51,471 nucleotides of DNA from assembly GCA_903929045.1 (NCBI GenBank), contig CAIYTE010000032.1:1-51471 (forward strand). The letters are read 5' to 3'. The notes below the pieces were generated by a model. The model saw only the letters and a program-made list of their open reading frames with translations, was not told the origin of the DNA and made no database searches. The first letter of the stretch is position 1. Each line of letters opens with the position of its first letter. Source of the DNA: an uncultured Hyphomicrobiales bacterium. GTDB taxonomy: Bacteria; Pseudomonadota; Alphaproteobacteria; Rhizobiales; Xanthobacteraceae. The position numbers and the translations under genes were made by a program. This document shows positions 30,187-39,287 of the stretch, one piece after another.

Positions 30187-30211
30187 CCCCGGCGTTATTT
30201 TCGCGCCGGGG
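30187..30211 (+). terminator. Hairpin between the NifU-type gene and tsaB
   Basis: An 8-bp perfect stem CCCCGGCG/CGCCGGGG (30187-30194 and 30204-30211) with a U-rich loop but no trailing T run. It could be an imperfect terminator or a processing/leader structure; it ends 15 bases before the tsaB start. Confidence 0.4.
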
Positions 30212-30226
30212 TGCTACACTCAGCCC

Positions 30227-30910
30227 ATGCGCATTCTCGCCATCGACACTGCACTCGAGGCCTGCTCGGCCGGCGTGCTCGACACTGCGAGCGCAGCCAC
30301 CGCCGTTCATGAATCGGTGCCGATGGTGCGCGGTCACGCCGAGGCGTTGATCCCGCTGATCGGCCGCGTGCTCGACCGCGCCGAATTCACCTTCGACGAT
30401 ATCGACCGCATCGCCGTCACCACAGGACCCGGCAGCTTTACCGGATTGCGCGTCGGCATCGCCGCGGCACGCGGCATCGGTCTGGCGACCGGCAAACCTG
30501 TGGTCGGCCTGACGACACTGGCCGCTTATGCCGCACCGCTGATCGCGGCGAAGGAAGCCACCGCCGTGGTCGCCGCGATCGATGCGCGGCACGACCACAT
30601 CTACATGCAGGTCTTCGCCGCCAATGGCCGCACCGTCATCTCGGCGCGGCTCGTGCACATGCGTGAGGCTCTGCGCTTCGCCGCCACCGGTTCGCCGCGC
30701 CTCATCGGCACCGGCGCAAAAGTGCTGGCGGCAGCGTGGCCGCCGGCAGAGCGTCCGCCGACGTCGGTCGATGCAGCCACCGCGCCCGACATTAAATGGG
30801 TGGCGCGGCTCGGCCTCGCCGCCGATCCGGGCGGCGAACCACCGAAGCCGTTTTATCTGCGCCCGCCCGACGCGCAGCCGCAGAACGCGGCGCAGCTGGC
30901 GAGACGATGA
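30227..30910 (+). CDS. tsaB: tRNA t6A biosynthesis protein TsaB
   Basis: A protein of 227 residues of the ASKHA fold. The N-terminal MRILAIDTALEACSAGV and the segment AVTTGPGSFTGLRVGIAAARGI are hallmarks. TsaB is the non-catalytic partner of TsaD in making threonylcarbamoyladenosine at position 37 of ANN-reading tRNAs. Its stop overlaps the rimI start (ATGA), a very common pairing in proteobacteria. Confidence 0.95.
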   Translation: MRILAIDTALEACSAGVLDTASAATAVHESVPMVRGHAEALIPLIGRVLDRAEFTFDDIDRIAVTTGPGSFTGLRVGIAAARGIGLATGKPVVGLTTLAAYAAPLIAAKEATAVVAAIDARHDHIYMQVFAANGRTVISARLVHMREALRFAATGSPRLIGTGAKVLAAAWPPAERPPTSVDAATAPDIKWVARLGLAADPGGEPPKPFYLRPPDAQPQNAAQLARR

Positions 30911-31395
30911 TCGGATTTGTGCGCAGCCTGTTTGCGGCGCGCGCACCGGCGCTGTCAGACGCGAGCGCGCGCGACGCCGCTGCCATCGCGCCACTCCACG
31001 CCGCATCGTTTCATCGCGGCTGGAGCGAACAGGAAGTCGAAGGCCTGTTGCTCGACCGTCTCGTCGTTGCGCACCGCGCGCTGGCCGGCCGTGCCTTGAT
31101 CGGCTTCATCATGTCGCGGCAGGTCGAGGACGAAGCAGAGATATTATCGGTCGCGGTCGATCCCGCCCGGCGCGGGCGCGGGCTCGCCGGCGATCTGCTG
31201 ACCTTGCATCTGCGGCGGCTGGCGGGGCTGGGCGCACGTACGGTTTTTCTCGAGGTGGATGAGAACAACAAACCCGCGATCCGGCTCTATGACCGCGCCG
31301 GCTTTGCGCAGATATCGAAACGGCCGAATTATTACGCCACGCCGGGGGCGAAGCCCGCGGCGGCGCTGGTGCTGCGGCGGGATCTCATGGGATGA
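30907..31395 (+). CDS. rimI: Ribosomal protein S18-alanine N-acetyltransferase-like GNAT protein
   Basis: A protein of 162 residues with the GNAT fold. The acetyl-CoA loop is VAVDPARRGRGLAGDLL, followed by FLEVDENNKPAIRLYDRAGFAQISKRPNYY typical of RimI, which acetylates the N-terminus of ribosomal protein S18. The ATG at 30907 overlaps the tsaB stop; I reject a start at 30796 lying inside tsaB. N-terminal residues 1-20 are longer than in E. coli. Assignment to RimI rests on family motifs and the tsaB neighbour. Confidence 0.9.
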   Translation: MIGFVRSLFAARAPALSDASARDAAAIAPLHAASFHRGWSEQEVEGLLLDRLVVAHRALAGRALIGFIMSRQVEDEAEILSVAVDPARRGRGLAGDLLTLHLRRLAGLGARTVFLEVDENNKPAIRLYDRAGFAQISKRPNYYATPGAKPAAALVLRRDLMG

Positions 31396-31459
31396 CCCAC
31401 GCGAATTTCACGGCCCAGAAAATATGATATGAGTGCTGCCCCAAGGAGATAGAACGCCC

Positions 31460-31912
31460 GTGGCCGCTTCGGCAAAATCAAGCTCCGAACCCAGGAATAT
31501 CGAGGCTCTCTGCGCCGCCAAGGGCATGCGCATGACCGAGCAGCGCCGCGTCATCGCGCGCGTGCTGGCCTCGTCCGACGACCATCCGGACGTCGAGGAG
31601 CTCTATCGCCGCTGCGCTGCGGTCGACGACCGCATCTCGATTTCGACGGTCTACCGCACGGTGCGGCTGTTCGAGGATTCCGGCATCATCGAACGTCACG
31701 ATTTCCGCGAAGGCCGCGCGCGTTACGAAACCGCGCCGGAAGCTCATCACGACCACCTGATCAACCTGCGTACCGGCGAAGTGATCGAATTCCAGTCGGA
31801 AGAGATCGAGCGCCTGCAGGCCGAAGTCGCCCGCAAGCTCGGCTATAAATTGATCGACCACCGGCTTGAGCTTTACGCCGTGCCTTTGACCGACGAGAAA
31901 AAGAAACCCTGA
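31460..31912 (+). CDS. fur: Fur-family transcriptional regulator (Fur/Mur type)
   Basis: A protein of 150 residues. The winged helix (about 10-90) includes RMTEQRRVIARVLASS and ISISTVYRTVRLFEDSGII; the dimerisation/metal domain has ETAPEAHHDHLINL. The usual C-terminal CxxC motif is absent (LRTGEVIEF where E. coli has CLDCGKVIEF), as in alphaproteobacterial Fur/Mur proteins, which respond to manganese or iron. The HHH-rich Irr signature is not present. The GTG at 31460 is 11 bases after AAGGAG; an upstream GTG at 31433 is possible. It overlaps the acyltransferase gene. Confidence 0.9.
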   Translation: MAASAKSSSEPRNIEALCAAKGMRMTEQRRVIARVLASSDDHPDVEELYRRCAAVDDRISISTVYRTVRLFEDSGIIERHDFREGRARYETAPEAHHDHLINLRTGEVIEFQSEEIERLQAEVARKLGYKLIDHRLELYAVPLTDEKKKP

Positions 31913-32745
31913 TGCGCGGTCCGTTGGTCGCGGCGCTGTTCTTCACGCTGACGCCGCTCCTTATTTTCTTTCAATGGGTGTTGCGCAAGCTCAACGCGCC
32001 GGGCTGGGGCTTCGTCGGCGTGCGCTATTACAGCGCTTTATGCACGGCGTTGCGCATGCGCGTGCGCGTGGTCGGCGAACCGGTGCGCGACCGCGCGGTG
32101 CTGTTTATTTCCAACCACGTTTCATGGGCGGATATTCTCGCCATCGGCTCGATCGCGCCGATTGCCTATGTGTCGAAGAGCGAAATCGGCAACTGGCCGA
32201 TGGTCGGCACCGCGGCGAAGTCACAGCGCACGATTTTCGTCGACCGCTCGCGGCGTCAGCAAACCGGCGACGCCATCGCCGATATCGTTGACCGGCTAGC
32301 CAACGGCACGTCGGTCGTGCTGTTCGCCGAAGGCACGTCGAGCGACGGCAACCGCGTGCTGCCGTTCCGTTCGGCGCTGATCGGTGCGGTGAAAGAAGCC
32401 AGCGCCCGCTCCGAGCAGGGCATTCTCATTCAGCCGATGTCGATCTGTTACACCGCGCTTAACGGCATCACGATGGGCCGGCAGCACCGGCCGATCGTGG
32501 CGTGGTACGGCGACCTCGATTTCATGCCGCACATCACCGAATACATTAAGCGTGGCGCGGTCGACGCGGTGGTGACCTATGGCGAGCCGATCAAGGCCGA
32601 CGCCAGTTCCGACCGAAAGGTCATGACCCGGCAGTTGCAAAGCGCCGTGCGCCATATGACGTCGCAGACACTGATCGGCCGCTACGACCCGACCAAGCCG
32701 GCGCGCAAGACCGAGGCGAAGTCGGGGACCAAGGCCGCGTCCTGA
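31912..32745 (+). CDS. 1-acyl-sn-glycerol-3-phosphate acyltransferase-type lysophospholipid acyltransferase
   Basis: A protein of 277 residues of the PlsC family. A hydrophobic N-terminus (AALFFTLTPLLIFFQWVL) anchors it in the membrane; the catalytic HX4D is NHVSWAD (about residue 65), and the glycerophosphate-binding segment is FAEGTSSDGNRVLPFRSAL. It transfers a fatty acyl group to lysophosphatidate in phospholipid synthesis, though ornithine-lipid acyltransferases (OlsA) look similar. Its ATG overlaps the fur stop (TGATG), implying co-translation with the iron/manganese regulator, an arrangement known in this order. Confidence 0.9.
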   Translation: MRGPLVAALFFTLTPLLIFFQWVLRKLNAPGWGFVGVRYYSALCTALRMRVRVVGEPVRDRAVLFISNHVSWADILAIGSIAPIAYVSKSEIGNWPMVGTAAKSQRTIFVDRSRRQQTGDAIADIVDRLANGTSVVLFAEGTSSDGNRVLPFRSALIGAVKEASARSEQGILIQPMSICYTALNGITMGRQHRPIVAWYGDLDFMPHITEYIKRGAVDAVVTYGEPIKADASSDRKVMTRQLQSAVRHMTSQTLIGRYDPTKPARKTEAKSGTKAAS

Positions 32746-32831
32746 GCGGCGTTCCTTTTTGCCCGGAAACGCGATAAACCGGCGCTGCCGGGCGGCACTG
32801 GCCGCCTACATGACTGATATCACTCGGTAAA

Positions 32832-34214
32832 ATGACCCAACCGCGCAAAGTCCACGTCAAATCGTTCGGCTGCCAGATGAACGTCTACGATTCCAATCGT
32901 ATGGCGGACGTGCTGGCACCGGCGGGCTACGTCGAGACGGCGCAGATGGCCGACGCCGATCTGGTCATTCTCAACACCTGCAACATCCGGGAGAAGGCGG
33001 TCGACAAGGTCTATTCCGAAATCGGCCGCGTGCGCGAATTCAAGGAAGCGGCGGCCGCGGAAGGCCGCGAGATGCTGATTGCGGTCGCCGGCTGTGTTGC
33101 GCAGGCCGAGGGCAAGGAAATCACGCGGCGCGCCGGCGCGGTCGATCTCGTCGTCGGTTCGCAGAATTATCATCGCCTGCCCGGCATGATCGCGAAGCTG
33201 CGTGAGGGTGAGAAACTCGTCGACACCGAATTTCCGGTCGAAGACAAATTCGATTCCATGGCGCAGCCGTCGCGCGCGGCGATTGCCAAGCGCGGCGTGA
33301 CGTCTTTCGTCACCGTGCAGGAAGGCTGCGATAAATTCTGCACCTTCTGCGTCGTGCCCTATACGCGCGGCGCCGAAATATCGCGTCCGGTGATGAAGAT
33401 TGTCGCCGACGTCGAGAAGCTCGCCGATGCGGGCGTGCGCGAAATCACGTTGATCGGGCAAAACGTCAACGCCTATCACGGCGACGGTCCCGACGGCCGG
33501 CCCGCGACGCTCGCCGGCCTGCTGTATCGTCTCGCCGAAACTCCCGGCATCGTGCGGCTGCGCTACACGACGAGCCACCCGCTCGACATGCGCGACGACC
33601 TGGTCGACGCGCATCGCGATCTGCCGGCGCTGATGCCTTACGTGCATCTGCCGGTGCAGTCCGGCTCCGACCGTATTCTCGCCGTCATGAACCGCCGCCA
33701 CACCCGCCGGCACTATCTCGATGCGGTCGAAAAACTGCGCGCGGCGCGGCCCGACCTGGCGTTTTCGTCGGATTTCATCGTCGGCTTCCCCGGCGAGACC
33801 GAGCAGGACTTCCGCGATACTTTGGCGCTGGTGGAAGAGGTAAACTACGCCGGGGCCTACACTTTTGCCTATTCGCCGCGGCACGGCACGCCCGCCGCGG
33901 ACATGGACAATCAGGTTCCCGCGGGGGAAAGCCACGCGCGCCTGCTGCGGCTTCAGGCGGTCATTACCCAACAGTGGCAAGCCTTTAACGCCAGTTCCGT
34001 CGGCAAAACGGTCGATGTGCTGCTGGAAAAACCCGGCCGCCTCACTGGGCAACTGGTCGGCAAAACCCCATATTTGCAAACGGTGCAGGTCATGGCGCGG
34101 CCTGAACTGATCGGGCGGGTTGTGCCGGTGGCGATCACCGGGACCGGCACCAACACCTTGTTCGGCGACATCGTTCGCCAGCACGCGCCGGAACTGGCGA
34201 CTGCAGGAGCTTGA
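32832..34214 (+). CDS. miaB: tRNA-2-methylthio-N6-dimethylallyladenosine synthase
   Basis: A protein of 460 residues, a radical-SAM methylthiotransferase acting on position 37 of tRNAs. The N-terminal domain carries three cluster cysteines (SFGCQMN, NTCNIR, AGCVAQ); the radical-SAM motif is CDKFCTFC in [17 protein letters not shown]; the C-terminal TRAM domain ends the protein. It starts a tightly packed operon: phoH, ybeY, corC-like and lnt follow with overlapping ends, as in many proteobacteria. Confidence 0.97.
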   Translation: MTQPRKVHVKSFGCQMNVYDSNRMADVLAPAGYVETAQMADADLVILNTCNIREKAVDKVYSEIGRVREFKEAAAAEGREMLIAVAGCVAQAEGKEITRRAGAVDLVVGSQNYHRLPGMIAKLREGEKLVDTEFPVEDKFDSMAQPSRAAIAKRGVTSFVTVQEGCDKFCTFCVVPYTRGAEISRPVMKIVADVEKLADAGVREITLIGQNVNAYHGDGPDGRPATLAGLLYRLAETPGIVRLRYTTSHPLDMRDDLVDAHRDLPALMPYVHLPVQSGSDRILAVMNRRHTRRHYLDAVEKLRAARPDLAFSSDFIVGFPGETEQDFRDTLALVEEVNYAGAYTFAYSPRHGTPAADMDNQVPAGESHARLLRLQAVITQQWQAFNASSVGKTVDVLLEKPGRLTGQLVGKTPYLQTVQVMARPELIGRVVPVAITGTGTNTLFGDIVRQHAPELATAGA

Positions 34215-35266
34215 GCCCCACCTTGCGCACTTCGGATCCCGTGATCCCGGCCGCCGCCTCCTCGGAAGAGACGGCGACCACTCAGATCGTGCTTGCGTTT
34301 GACGACAACAAACTCGCCTCGGTGCTGTTCGGCCAATACGGCCAGAACCTCGCGCTGATCGAGCGGCGTCTCGGCGTCGTCGCCGAACAGCGCGGCAATC
34401 ACGTCACCGTCAGCGGTTCGCGCGGCGCCTGCGAGCAGGCCCGCCGCGTGCTCGAAGGTCTCTATGAACAGATCAAGCGCGGCGGCGATCTCACGTCCGG
34501 CGACGTCGAAGGCGCGATCCGTCAGGCCATCGCGCAAGGCTCGCTGTTTGATTTCGATCAGGCCGGCGGCCGCGCCGTGTTCGAGGAAATCAATTTGCGC
34601 AAGCGCCCGGTGCGCGCCCGCACCGAAGCGCAGAGCGCCTATATCCGCGCGCTCAAGCGTCACTCGCTGATTTTCGGCACCGGCCCCGCCGGCACCGGCA
34701 AAACTTGGCTCGCGGTGGCGCAAGCCATTCAGATGTTCGAGCGCAAGGAAGTCGACCGCATCATCCTGTCGCGGCCCGCGGTCGAAGCCGGCGAACGGCT
34801 CGGCTTTCTGCCCGGCGACATGCGCGAGAAGGTCGACCCCTATCTGCGGCCGATCTATGACGCCCTGCACGACCTGATGGATGTGCGCGTCGTCGAACGC
34901 GCGCTGGAAAGCGGCGACATCGAAATCGCGCCGCTCGCCTTCATGCGCGGCCGCACCTTGTCGAATGCCTGCGTCATTCTCGATGAAGCGCAGAACACGA
35001 CGTCGATGCAGATGAAGATGTTTCTGACGCGTCTCGGCGAGAACAGCCGCATGATCGTCACCGGCGACCCGAGTCAGGTCGATCTGCCGAACGGCCAGCC
35101 TTCTGGCCTTGCCGAAGCGGTGCGGCTGCTCGACGGCATCGAAGGCGTCGGCCTCGTCGCCTTCAGCGCGCAGGATGTGGTCCGTCATGAACTTGTCGGA
35201 CGAATCGTCGACGCCTACGACCGCGCGGCTGCGAACACCGCGAAAATCGGCGGGGACAGAAAATGA
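34211..35266 (+). CDS. phoH: PhoH-like ATPase
   Basis: A protein of about 351 residues: an N-terminal single-stranded nucleic-acid-binding region ([18 protein letters not shown]) and a PhoH P-loop ATPase with Walker [14 protein letters not shown] and Walker B VILDEAQN. Its neighbour ybeY and family studies link it to RNA metabolism. The start is uncertain: AGGAG (34205-34209) lies only one base before the TTG at 34211 and 13 bases before the in-frame TTG at 34223. The 5-prime end overlaps miaB and the stop overlaps the ybeY ATG. Confidence 0.94.
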   Translation: MSPTLRTSDPVIPAAASSEETATTQIVLAFDDNKLASVLFGQYGQNLALIERRLGVVAEQRGNHVTVSGSRGACEQARRVLEGLYEQIKRGGDLTSGDVEGAIRQAIAQGSLFDFDQAGGRAVFEEINLRKRPVRARTEAQSAYIRALKRHSLIFGTGPAGTGKTWLAVAQAIQMFERKEVDRIILSRPAVEAGERLGFLPGDMREKVDPYLRPIYDALHDLMDVRVVERALESGDIEIAPLAFMRGRTLSNACVILDEAQNTTSMQMKMFLTRLGENSRMIVTGDPSQVDLPNGQPSGLAEAVRLLDGIEGVGLVAFSAQDVVRHELVGRIVDAYDRAAANTAKIGGDRK

Positions 35267-35772
35267 CACCGGCCCTGAAACGGCGCATGGCCGCGCCGTC
35301 AGTGGACGTTCAGATTGCTTCGCCGCTGTGGGACACCGAACCCGCGGCCGAACAAACCGTGCGTGACGCCATCGCTGCCGCGGCCACCGCCGTTGCGGCG
35401 GAAGCCGGCGAAGTCAGCGTCGTGCTGACCGACGACGCCACGATCCGCACCCTCAATCGCGACTGGCGCAAGATCGACAAGCCGACCAACGTGCTGTCGT
35501 TTCCCGCGCCCGAAACGCCGGCCGGCGAAAAGATGTTCGGGGATATCGTCATCGCCTATGAGACGCTGGTACGGGAATGTGACGAAGAAGACCACGTTTT
35601 CGGCCATCATCTGGCGCATCTGACGGTGCATGGTTTTCTCCACCTCATCGGATACGATCACCTGACCGATTCCGACGCCGACGCCATGGAAGCGCTTGAA
35701 AGCAAGATCATGATCGCCATGAAACGCCCCGACCCCTATCTCGGTCGCGACCTCGTTCGTGGTGACCATTAG
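35263..35772 (+). CDS. ybeY: Endoribonuclease YbeY
   Basis: A protein of 169 residues, a zinc-dependent single-strand endoribonuclease in rRNA maturation and ribosome quality control. The metal motif HGFLHLIGYDH (H-x3-H-x5-H) is intact, and LNRDWRKIDKPTNVLSFP and GDIVIAYETL are present. The start overlaps phoH (ATGA). It is followed by the corC-like gene with a 4-base gap to the chosen ATG. Confidence 0.96.
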   Translation: MTPALKRRMAAPSVDVQIASPLWDTEPAAEQTVRDAIAAAATAVAAEAGEVSVVLTDDATIRTLNRDWRKIDKPTNVLSFPAPETPAGEKMFGDIVIAYETLVRECDEEDHVFGHHLAHLTVHGFLHLIGYDHLTDSDADAMEALESKIMIAMKRPDPYLGRDLVRGDH

Positions 35773-35776
35773 CGCC

Positions 35777-36925
35777 ATGCCCGACAGCGATTCAAACTCC
35801 GGCCCCTACGACGCGCGCAACCTGCCGGTCGTCATCAAGCCTGCGCATGAAGGCAACGGCGCCAACTGGTTTGTGCGCACGTTCCGTTCGCTGTTCGGCC
35901 TCAAGCCGGGCTCGATCCGCGCCGACCTCAAAGACGTTCTCGATGACATGCCTCCGGCGGAAACCGGCTTCTCGCCGGAAGAAAGCCGCATGCTCAAGAA
36001 TATCCTCGGGCTGCGCGAACGCCGCGTCGGCGACGTCATGGTGCCCCGCGCCGATATCATTTCGGTGCAACAGGACATTCAGATCGGCGAGCTGGTGCGC
36101 GTGTTCGAAAGCGCCAGTCATTCGCGGCTTGTCGTCTACAACGACACGCTCGACGATCCGATCGGCATGGTTCACATCCGCGACCTCATCGCCTTCATGA
36201 CCGCGCGCGCCGCTGTCGATGTCACCAAGAATACGAAACGCAAGAAGCCCTTGCCCGCCGGCCTCGATCTCAAGGCTATCGATCTCGGCATGCCTTTATC
36301 GGCGGCCAACATTGTGCGCGAGATCCTGTTCGTGCCGCCCTCGGCGCGCGTCATCGACTTGCTCGAGCGCATGCAGGCCAAGCAAATCCATCTGGCGCTG
36401 GTCGTCGACGAATATGGCGGCACCGACGGCATCGTTTCGATTGAAGACATCGTCGAACAGATCGTCGGTGAGATTGCCGACGAGCACGACGAGGACGCCG
36501 AAGTCGACGTGGTGCAGCAGGCCGACGGCTCCTATGTCGCCGACGCCCGCGCCAAGATCGAAGACGTCGTGCTGATCGTCGGCAAGGATTTCGATATCGG
36601 CGACGCAGCCGACGACGTCGATACGCTCGGCGGTTATCTGGTGTCGCGCGCCGGTCGCCTCCCGCTCCGCGGCCAGATCATTCCCGGCCCCGCGATGTTC
36701 GAATTTGAGGTGCTTGATGCCGACCCGCGCCGCGTCAAGCGCGTGCGCATCATCCGCTTGAAGGAACGCCGCGATAAAGCGCGCGAGCCGAAGAAGCGCG
36801 ATGAGCCGGATGCCGTTCTGGCCGGTGTTGCACCGCCGGTTCTTCCGGTCGAAGAGACACCGCCCGCACCGGCTGAAAGCGCCGGGCCACCGCCGCGCAC
36901 CGCCGCCACCAAGCGCCGCTCGTGA
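35777..36925 (+). CDS. CorC/HlyC-type CBS-domain protein
   Basis: A protein of 382 residues. A short N-terminal segment leads to RRVGDVMVPRADIISVQ, the start of a CBS pair (about 80-240, with LALVVDEYGGTDGIVSIEDIVEQIVGEI), and a CorC_HlyC domain (about 255-345, ARAKIEDVVLIVGKDFDIGD). The tail is Pro/Ala-rich. It lacks the transmembrane DUF21 domain of larger relatives. Members are tied to magnesium/cobalt efflux or leptospiral-type haemolysin names, but function is unsettled. An in-frame GTG at 35759 overlaps ybeY; I chose the ATG. It precedes lnt with a GTGA overlap. Confidence 0.92.
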   Translation: MPDSDSNSGPYDARNLPVVIKPAHEGNGANWFVRTFRSLFGLKPGSIRADLKDVLDDMPPAETGFSPEESRMLKNILGLRERRVGDVMVPRADIISVQQDIQIGELVRVFESASHSRLVVYNDTLDDPIGMVHIRDLIAFMTARAAVDVTKNTKRKKPLPAGLDLKAIDLGMPLSAANIVREILFVPPSARVIDLLERMQAKQIHLALVVDEYGGTDGIVSIEDIVEQIVGEIADEHDEDAEVDVVQQADGSYVADARAKIEDVVLIVGKDFDIGDAADDVDTLGGYLVSRAGRLPLRGQIIPGPAMFEFEVLDADPRRVKRVRIIRLKERRDKAREPKKRDEPDAVLAGVAPPVLPVEETPPAPAESAGPPPRTAATKRRS

Positions 36926-38517
36926 CGCTGGCCCGCATCAGCCACACGGTCATGCTCGCCTCCGGTTGGCGGCGGGCCGCCATCGCGCTGGCCGCCGGCG
37001 CGGCTTCGGCGCTGGCGATGGCGCCGTTCAACGCCTGGCCCGTGCTGTTCGTGACGTTTCCCGTGCTGGTGTGGCTGATCGACGGTTCGGCCGCCGGGCG
37101 CTGGAGCGGCGCCATCCATGCCGCGATTGCGGGATGGTGTTTCGGCTTCGGCTTCTTTGTCGCCGGCCTATACTGGATCGGTTACGCGTTTCTTGTCGAC
37201 GCCAAGACATTCGCCTGGCTGTTGCCGATCGCGGTGTCGGGCTTGCCCGCCTATCTCGCCATCTTCACGGCGCTCGGCGTCGCCGCCGCGCGGTTGATCT
37301 GGGTGCGCGGGCCGGAACGCTTGCTTGCGCTCGCCGCGACCCTGACCATCGCCGAATGGCTGCGCGGCCATGTGCTGACCGGCTTTCCCTGGAACACCTT
37401 CGGCTACGCGCTGACGCAGCCGCTCGCTCTGGCGCAAAGCGTATCGCTGATCGGCATCTGGGCGCTGACGTTTCTCTGCATCGCGATCTGCGCCACACCG
37501 GCTGTGCTGGCTGACGACGCTATCGATACGCCGCGGCCGTACCGCCCGCTGGCGCTGGGTGCAACCATTATCGTCGCGCTGATGATTTACGGCACCGTCC
37601 GGCTGTCGCTGAACCCGACAACATTTGCCGACGGCGTGACGTTGCGCATCATGCAGCCCAATCTGCAGCAGGATCAGAAATTCAATTACGCCGCCAAGGC
37701 GGATGTGATGGCGCGGTATCTCGCGCTCTCCAGCCGCTCGACCGGCCCGGACGCCGAGGGCTTAGGCAATGTCACCCATCTCATCTGGCCGGAATCGGCG
37801 TTTCCGTTTTTTCTCACGCGCGAACCCGACGCACTGGCGCAGATTGCCAATATGCTGCGGCCAAGCGGCACCGAGTTGATCACGGGTTCGGTGCGCGCCG
37901 CGCAAGGCGCCACCGCCGCGAACCCCCGCGCTTACAACTCGGTCTACGTCGTCGATCCCGACGGCTCGATCCAGGGCATTTACGACAAAGTTCATCTGGT
38001 GCCGTTCGGCGAATATCTGCCGTTCCAGCGCGTCCTCGAAAAAATCGGTTTGAGAAACCTCACCAAGCAGGTCGGCGGCTTCCAGTCCGGCGACCGCCGC
38101 CGCGCCATGGATGTGCCGCGCGCGCCGAAGGTGATGCCGCTGATTTGCTACGAGGCCATTTTTCAGGGCGCCGCCGTGCCGCGTGGCGAAGAACGCCCCG
38201 CCTGGCTGGTGAACGTGACGAACGACGGCTGGTTCGGCATCAGCACCGGCCCCTATCAACATCTTCAGCAAACGCGCGTGCTGGCCATTGCCGAAGGCTT
38301 GCCTCTGGTGCGCGCCGCCAATACCGGTATTTCAGCGGTCATCGACCCCTATGGGCGGGTGATCAATTCACTGCCGCTGGGAAGCGAGGGGATTTTTGAC
38401 TCCCGTTTGCCGCAGCCGGCCCCGCCACCGCTCAATCTTGTGGTTGGTGATTACGCGGTATTTCTATTTTTGGTAGCAGGATTTATTCTGACCGTACGGC
38501 GCCGGGTGCGTCCCTAG
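36922..38517 (+). CDS. lnt: Apolipoprotein N-acyltransferase
   Basis: A protein of 531 residues. Eight or so N-terminal helices (about 15-220) are followed by a nitrilase-fold periplasmic domain with the catalytic Glu in IWPESAFPF, Lys in YDKVHLVPFGEYLPF and Cys in MPLICYEAIF, and a final anchoring helix (YAVFLFLVAGFILTV). It adds the third acyl chain to lipoproteins; the Wza-like lipoprotein at 4293-5366 is a possible client. It starts with GTG overlapping the corC-like stop. An AT-rich gap follows. Confidence 0.96.
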   Translation: MTLARISHTVMLASGWRRAAIALAAGAASALAMAPFNAWPVLFVTFPVLVWLIDGSAAGRWSGAIHAAIAGWCFGFGFFVAGLYWIGYAFLVDAKTFAWLLPIAVSGLPAYLAIFTALGVAAARLIWVRGPERLLALAATLTIAEWLRGHVLTGFPWNTFGYALTQPLALAQSVSLIGIWALTFLCIAICATPAVLADDAIDTPRPYRPLALGATIIVALMIYGTVRLSLNPTTFADGVTLRIMQPNLQQDQKFNYAAKADVMARYLALSSRSTGPDAEGLGNVTHLIWPESAFPFFLTREPDALAQIANMLRPSGTELITGSVRAAQGATAANPRAYNSVYVVDPDGSIQGIYDKVHLVPFGEYLPFQRVLEKIGLRNLTKQVGGFQSGDRRRAMDVPRAPKVMPLICYEAIFQGAAVPRGEERPAWLVNVTNDGWFGISTGPYQHLQQTRVLAIAEGLPLVRAANTGISAVIDPYGRVINSLPLGSEGIFDSRLPQPAPPPLNLVVGDYAVFLFLVAGFILTVRRRVRP

Positions 38518-38648
38518 ATTGAGACAATAAGGCATCCGGCAAATCAGGTTGTTACATGCGCAATCTGTCTATGGCTTATGCGTGCAAGCATAGGTTATAA
38601 GATGTGCAACCAAGCATCTGATAATGTTCAATAATTTTTCATTTCCGT

Positions 38649-38681
38649 GTGAATTGGCTACGACCCTGTAATAATTCACGC
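38649..38681. promoter_or_regulatory. Inverted repeat upstream of the XRE regulator
   Basis: GTGAATT (38649-38655) and AATTCAC (38673-38679) form a perfect 7-bp inverted repeat with a 17-base spacer, and two more bases (one wobble) extend it. It lies about 60 bases before the regulator ATG in an AT-rich promoter region, where an autoregulatory operator would be expected. Confidence 0.4.
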
Positions 38682-38741
38682 ATTGCATGTAGGCCCCGAC
38701 TTATGACATTACGGATCACGATAGTCGCATAGGAGATATTT

Positions 38742-39149
38742 ATGGCTAAGAAGGCGCCCAATCCGATCGATAAGCACGTCGGCTCCCGCGTGCGTATGCG
38801 CCGGATGATGCTGAGCATGTCTCAGGAGAAGCTCGGCGATGCCCTTGGCCTGACGTTCCAGCAGGTTCAAAAATACGAAAAGGGCACCAACCGCATTGGC
38901 GCCAGCCGGTTGCAACAAATTTCCAATATTCTTCAGGTGCCGGTGTCGTTCTTCTTCGAGGGCGCCCCGAACATGCCGGGTCATGTCGGTACCGCCGGCC
39001 TGAACGAAGCGCCGTCGCCGGCCTATGTGTCGGACTTCCTCGCGACCTCGGATGGCCTGTCGCTGACCAAGTCGTTCATGAAGATCAAGAGCAGCAAGTT
39101 GCGCCGCAAGATCGTCAATCTGGTCGAACAGATCGCCGGCGACGAATAA
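38742..39149 (+). CDS. XRE-family transcriptional regulator (PraR-like)
   Basis: A protein of 135 residues with a SinR/lambda-Cro-type HTH at about 15-70: RVRMRRMMLSMSQEKLGDAL and LTFQQVQKYEKGTNRIGASR, then ILQVPVSFFFEG. Proteins of this sequence type are widespread in Rhizobiales next to lnt and metK and include PraR-type regulators tied to biofilm and plant association; whether this one has that role is inference. AGGAG lies 8 bases before the ATG. It precedes metK by 138 bases. Confidence 0.9.
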   Translation: MAKKAPNPIDKHVGSRVRMRRMMLSMSQEKLGDALGLTFQQVQKYEKGTNRIGASRLQQISNILQVPVSFFFEGAPNMPGHVGTAGLNEAPSPAYVSDFLATSDGLSLTKSFMKIKSSKLRRKIVNLVEQIAGDE

Positions 39150-39251
39150 GCGGATTGGGCGCGCGAGGCTGCTGCCCATCGCACTTTCTTGGGCGGCCCG
39201 CATCTTGACCTTGCGCGCCGCCACTGCAAGAAACAGCCCCGAAAATCGGTC

Positions 39252-39269
39252 GGCGCGGCGATCCGCGCC
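39252..39269 (+). promoter_or_regulatory. metK leader hairpin next to the ribosome binding site
   Basis: A perfect 7-bp stem GGCGCGG/CCGCGCC (39252-39258 and 39263-39269) with loop CGAT ends one base before the Shine-Dalgarno GGGGAGGAG (39271-39279) of metK. It may affect ribosome access. Confidence 0.4.
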
Positions 39270-39287
39270 TGGGGAGGAGTTTCAGCG

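Noticed and set aside
31460-31912. Irr instead of Fur
   Set aside because: The HHH-type haem/iron motif of Irr is not seen; the sequence fits the Fur/Mur branch.
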